NCBI RefSeq assembly: GCF_023544465.1
Contig: NZ_JALPVL010000010.1
Coordinates: forward strand, 124,001-188,000
Direction of reading: 5' to 3'
Length of the DNA stretch: 64,000 nucleotides
Source: Paractinoplanes maris
Lineage (GTDB): Bacteria > Actinomycetota > Actinomycetes > Mycobacteriales > Micromonosporaceae
Below the pieces are notes generated by a model. That model saw nothing but the letters and a program-made list of their open reading frames with translations. It ran no database searches and was not told the DNA's origin. Position numbers and translations under genes: made by a program. This document shows, piece by piece, positions 62,402 to 64,000 of the stretch (the stretch's first letter is position 1; each line of letters starts with the position of its first letter).

Positions 62402-62830
62402 TCAATCGACCATGAAGGAGGCAGTGACGACCTTCGTGGACGCACCGGCCGTGGCATCCGCGGCGCGATTCACCACATACCGGTAGGTCATCTTGCGGTT
62501 GCCCTGGGCCAGCCCGGCCCACGCGGCGCCGGTGGCGTTGGTCGGGAACGTCGTGGTCTGGTCGGTGATCCACGTCGTGCCGCTGCGGTGCTGCAGGCTG
62601 ACGGTGACCCGCCCGGCCCGCTTCGGCTGGATCTGCATCGTCGCGCGCACCACGCCGACCGACCGGTAGTGCGCGACACCCTTGACGACCTTTGTGTACC
62701 CGATGAGCTTGACGGCCGCCTGGGCCGCCGGTTTGACCACCGGCGCGGCCTGCGCGGCCAGGGTGGCGGGCACGGCGAGGCTGCCGGCGAACACGGCGGC
62801 GGACAACAGGGCGGTCTTGAGTTTCAGCAC
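62402..62830 (-). CDS. Small secreted protein
   Basis: 142 aa from a GTG at 62830 (or 158 aa from the ATG at 62878; the shorter form gives the better signal peptide, LKLKTALLSAAVFAGSLAVPATLAAQA). The mature part, about 110 residues, is beta-rich: 'YRSVGVVRATMQIQPKRAGRVTVSLQHRSGTTWITDQTTTF...TYRYVV'. An Ig-like or carbohydrate-binding-type sandwich is possible. No cysteine pair. No family assigned. Confidence 0.65.
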   Translation of the reverse strand: MLKLKTALLSAAVFAGSLAVPATLAAQAAPVVKPAAQAAVKLIGYTKVVKGVAHYRSVGVVRATMQIQPKRAGRVTVSLQHRSGTTWITDQTTTFPTNATGAAWAGLAQGNRKMTYRYVVNRAADATAGASTKVVTASFMVD

Positions 62831-62946
62831 GGACGTTCGTATCGGTGTCGCCGGCGCCGACTTTAGGCCACGGCACATCGACTTCCGGCGGCAGCGGCGG
62901 GCCGGCGTACGCCCGCAGACTCGTCAGATACGGGGAAGGGGTGCGG

Positions 62947-63750
62947 ATGGAGCGACGGCTTCCGGGTGCGGTGCGGATCGGGATCGTTTTCGGTGCGGCC
63001 ACGCTGATCTGGCTGTTCATCCACTGGGCGCGCGGTGCCCTCTTCGGCGGGGACGGCTACAGCCGCGGGGGGCACGCCTTCTCGGCGGTGACGGCAACGG
63101 TTCTGGCCGTGCCGATGGTGGTGCTGGCCTATCGCCATCTCGACCGGTTGCCCTGGAGCAGGCTCCGACGGGCTTCCCTCCGTACGGTGGGAAGGCTCTT
63201 GACAGCCGGGGCGGCAGGCTACCTGATCCCGGCGACGGTAGCCTTCACGATCTTCGTGGTGGCCGGGGTGGTGAGCATCGAGCTGAACGGGCCGGTGGCC
63301 GGCGCGATCCTCTCCGTCCTGGGATTGCTGGTCCTGGTGTTCCTCTACGAGGCGCTGCCCGAGGAGCTCATCTTCCGCGGCTACCTGTTCCGCAACCTCG
63401 CCACCGCGTTGCCGACGTGGGCCGTCGTGCTTGTCCAAGCGGCCTTGTTCACCCTGTTCGGCGTGCTGGTCGGTGCCGCCCCGAGCCTCGACCGCATGAT
63501 CACGCTCTTCGGATTCGCGATCGTCCAGGGTCTGCTGCGGGCGGTGACCGACACGTTGTGGGTGCCGATCGGTTTCCACCTCGCGTTCCAGACCGCCGAG
63601 CAGATCGTCGGACCGGACTGGAACCGCTTCATCGTCAACGACCTGCCGCTGCTGCAGAACATCGTCATCGGACTCATCCCGCTCGCCCTCGGCGTAGTCA
63701 CGGTCCAGCTACTGGGCCGGCGCGCCCGGCGCCCCGCGGTCATCAGATGA
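62947..63750 (+). CDS. CPBP-family intramembrane glutamic protease (CAAX-type)
   Basis: 267 aa from the ATG at 62947 with GGGGAAGGGG ahead. Seven or eight hydrophobic segments. The CPBP/Rce1 motif EELIFRGYLF (EExxxR) is in a membrane helix, with 'FGFAIVQGLLRAVTDTLWVPIGFHLAFQ' supplying the conserved FxxxH-like His. Such proteases cleave membrane-bound peptides; in actinomycetes their substrates are mostly unknown. Single gene. Its end at 63750 is followed by DNA without convincing genes. Confidence 0.88.
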   Translation: MERRLPGAVRIGIVFGAATLIWLFIHWARGALFGGDGYSRGGHAFSAVTATVLAVPMVVLAYRHLDRLPWSRLRRASLRTVGRLLTAGAAGYLIPATVAFTIFVVAGVVSIELNGPVAGAILSVLGLLVLVFLYEALPEELIFRGYLFRNLATALPTWAVVLVQAALFTLFGVLVGAAPSLDRMITLFGFAIVQGLLRAVTDTLWVPIGFHLAFQTAEQIVGPDWNRFIVNDLPLLQNIVIGLIPLALGVVTVQLLGRRARRPAVIR

Positions 63751-63870
63751 TCCCAGCTCAAGTAGGCGGCCAGCCCCCCGCTCCGGCCGTTCGCCGCGCT
63801 TCTGGTCGACCACGCGGCGATGATCTCCGGCGCGGTGCCGCAGTCAGTGACCCGCAACCTGCCGGCCTGG

Positions 63871-63996
63871 CCTGACCCGCTGACGTGGCCGGAGCCGCTG
63901 GTGGCCTGACCCGCTGGTGTGGCCGGAGCCGCTGGTGTGGCCTGACCCGCGGGCGTTGCCTGGCCCGCTGGCGTGGCAGATCCGCTGGCCTCGTGG
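63871..63996. repeat. 18-bp minisatellite at the window end
   Basis: Seven degenerate units of about 18 bp, alternating CCTGACCCGCTGGTGTGG and CCGGAGCCGCTGGTGTGG types: units start at 63871, 63889, 63905, 63923, 63941, 63959 and 63977. The second unit is 16 bp, so the array does not keep one reading frame. It may continue beyond the window. The stretch 63751-63870 contains no recognised gene. Confidence 0.7.
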
Positions 63997-64000
63997 CACC

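Noticed and set aside
60047..62866. A plus-strand open frame of over 900 codons opposite ctaD
   Set aside because: It is the antisense of a clear cytochrome oxidase gene. The protein would be rich in Arg/Pro/Gln/His repeats with no family features; such frames are normal in very GC-rich DNA.
63871..63996. CRISPR-like repeat array
   Set aside because: Units are contiguous with no unique spacers and too short; this is a minisatellite.

Overview
The window is GC-rich throughout, with G/C-ending codons in nearly every gene. It carries CBM2-type cellulase modules, a CebR-type operator, an ECF sigma factor paired with a DGPF protein, several MarR regulators, eukaryotic-like Ser/Thr kinases and a caa3/aa3-type oxidase subunit I. 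This points to a soil-dwelling, cellulolytic, high-GC actinomycete. A Micromonosporaceae-like genome (Actinoplanes type) is my inference, not something the sequence proves. No rRNA, tRNA, CRISPR array, prophage or complete insertion sequence was seen. There is one palindromic MITE-like element.

Layout. 1-6.5 kb: small metabolic and regulatory genes (an alpha/beta hydrolase, GNAT, an ABC exporter, a SIS protein and a divergent MarR pair on twin operators). 6.6-11 kb: secreted carbohydrate-active proteins (a CBM2-GH5-X2 endoglucanase under a perfect CebR box, and a CBM2-metzincin fusion) around an EamA transporter. 11-12.2 kb: MarR and F420-type reductase on twin operators. 16.5-12.3 kb (minus): sigma/anti-sigma/ABC ATPase/two membrane proteins as one overlapping operon; the anti-sigma reading frame is broken at a run of seven G. 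16.5-21.7 kb: flavin monooxygenase with a divergent GAF regulator, then a PPOX-DGPF-ECF42-like operon with a matching promoter. 21.7-28.1 kb: molybdopterin oxidoreductase and a sugar-acid catabolic cluster (SDR, FAH, lactonase, divergent IlvD/Edd dehydratase), closed by the MITE. 28.3-44.5 kb: a kinase, stress protein, hydrolase/MarR pair, a nucleotidyltransferase-like/methyltransferase fusion, KDPG aldolase, an orphan sensor kinase, a secreted M14 carboxypeptidase and many single genes. 44.5-48.3 kb: a CitA/CitB-like two-component system divergent from a DctA-like dicarboxylate symporter. 48.3-58.6 kb: signalling island with a Ser/Thr kinase, a two-gene NLR-like module and two very large divergent hybrid histidine kinases. 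58.7-64 kb: nucleotidyltransferase, ctaD, CPBP protease and a terminal minisatellite.

The most interesting item is the pair at 50505-53053. A small helical protein ends with FQIGSHNVQTNV, and the translationally coupled NB-ARC/TPR protein begins with exactly the same 12 residues. The two DNA copies differ at four bases, all synonymous. This is the design expected of an NLR that activates a partner effector by amyloid templating through a RHIM-like motif. The second most interesting item is the fully palindromic 163-bp element at 28135-28297, whose TA ends form the stop codons of two convergent genes.
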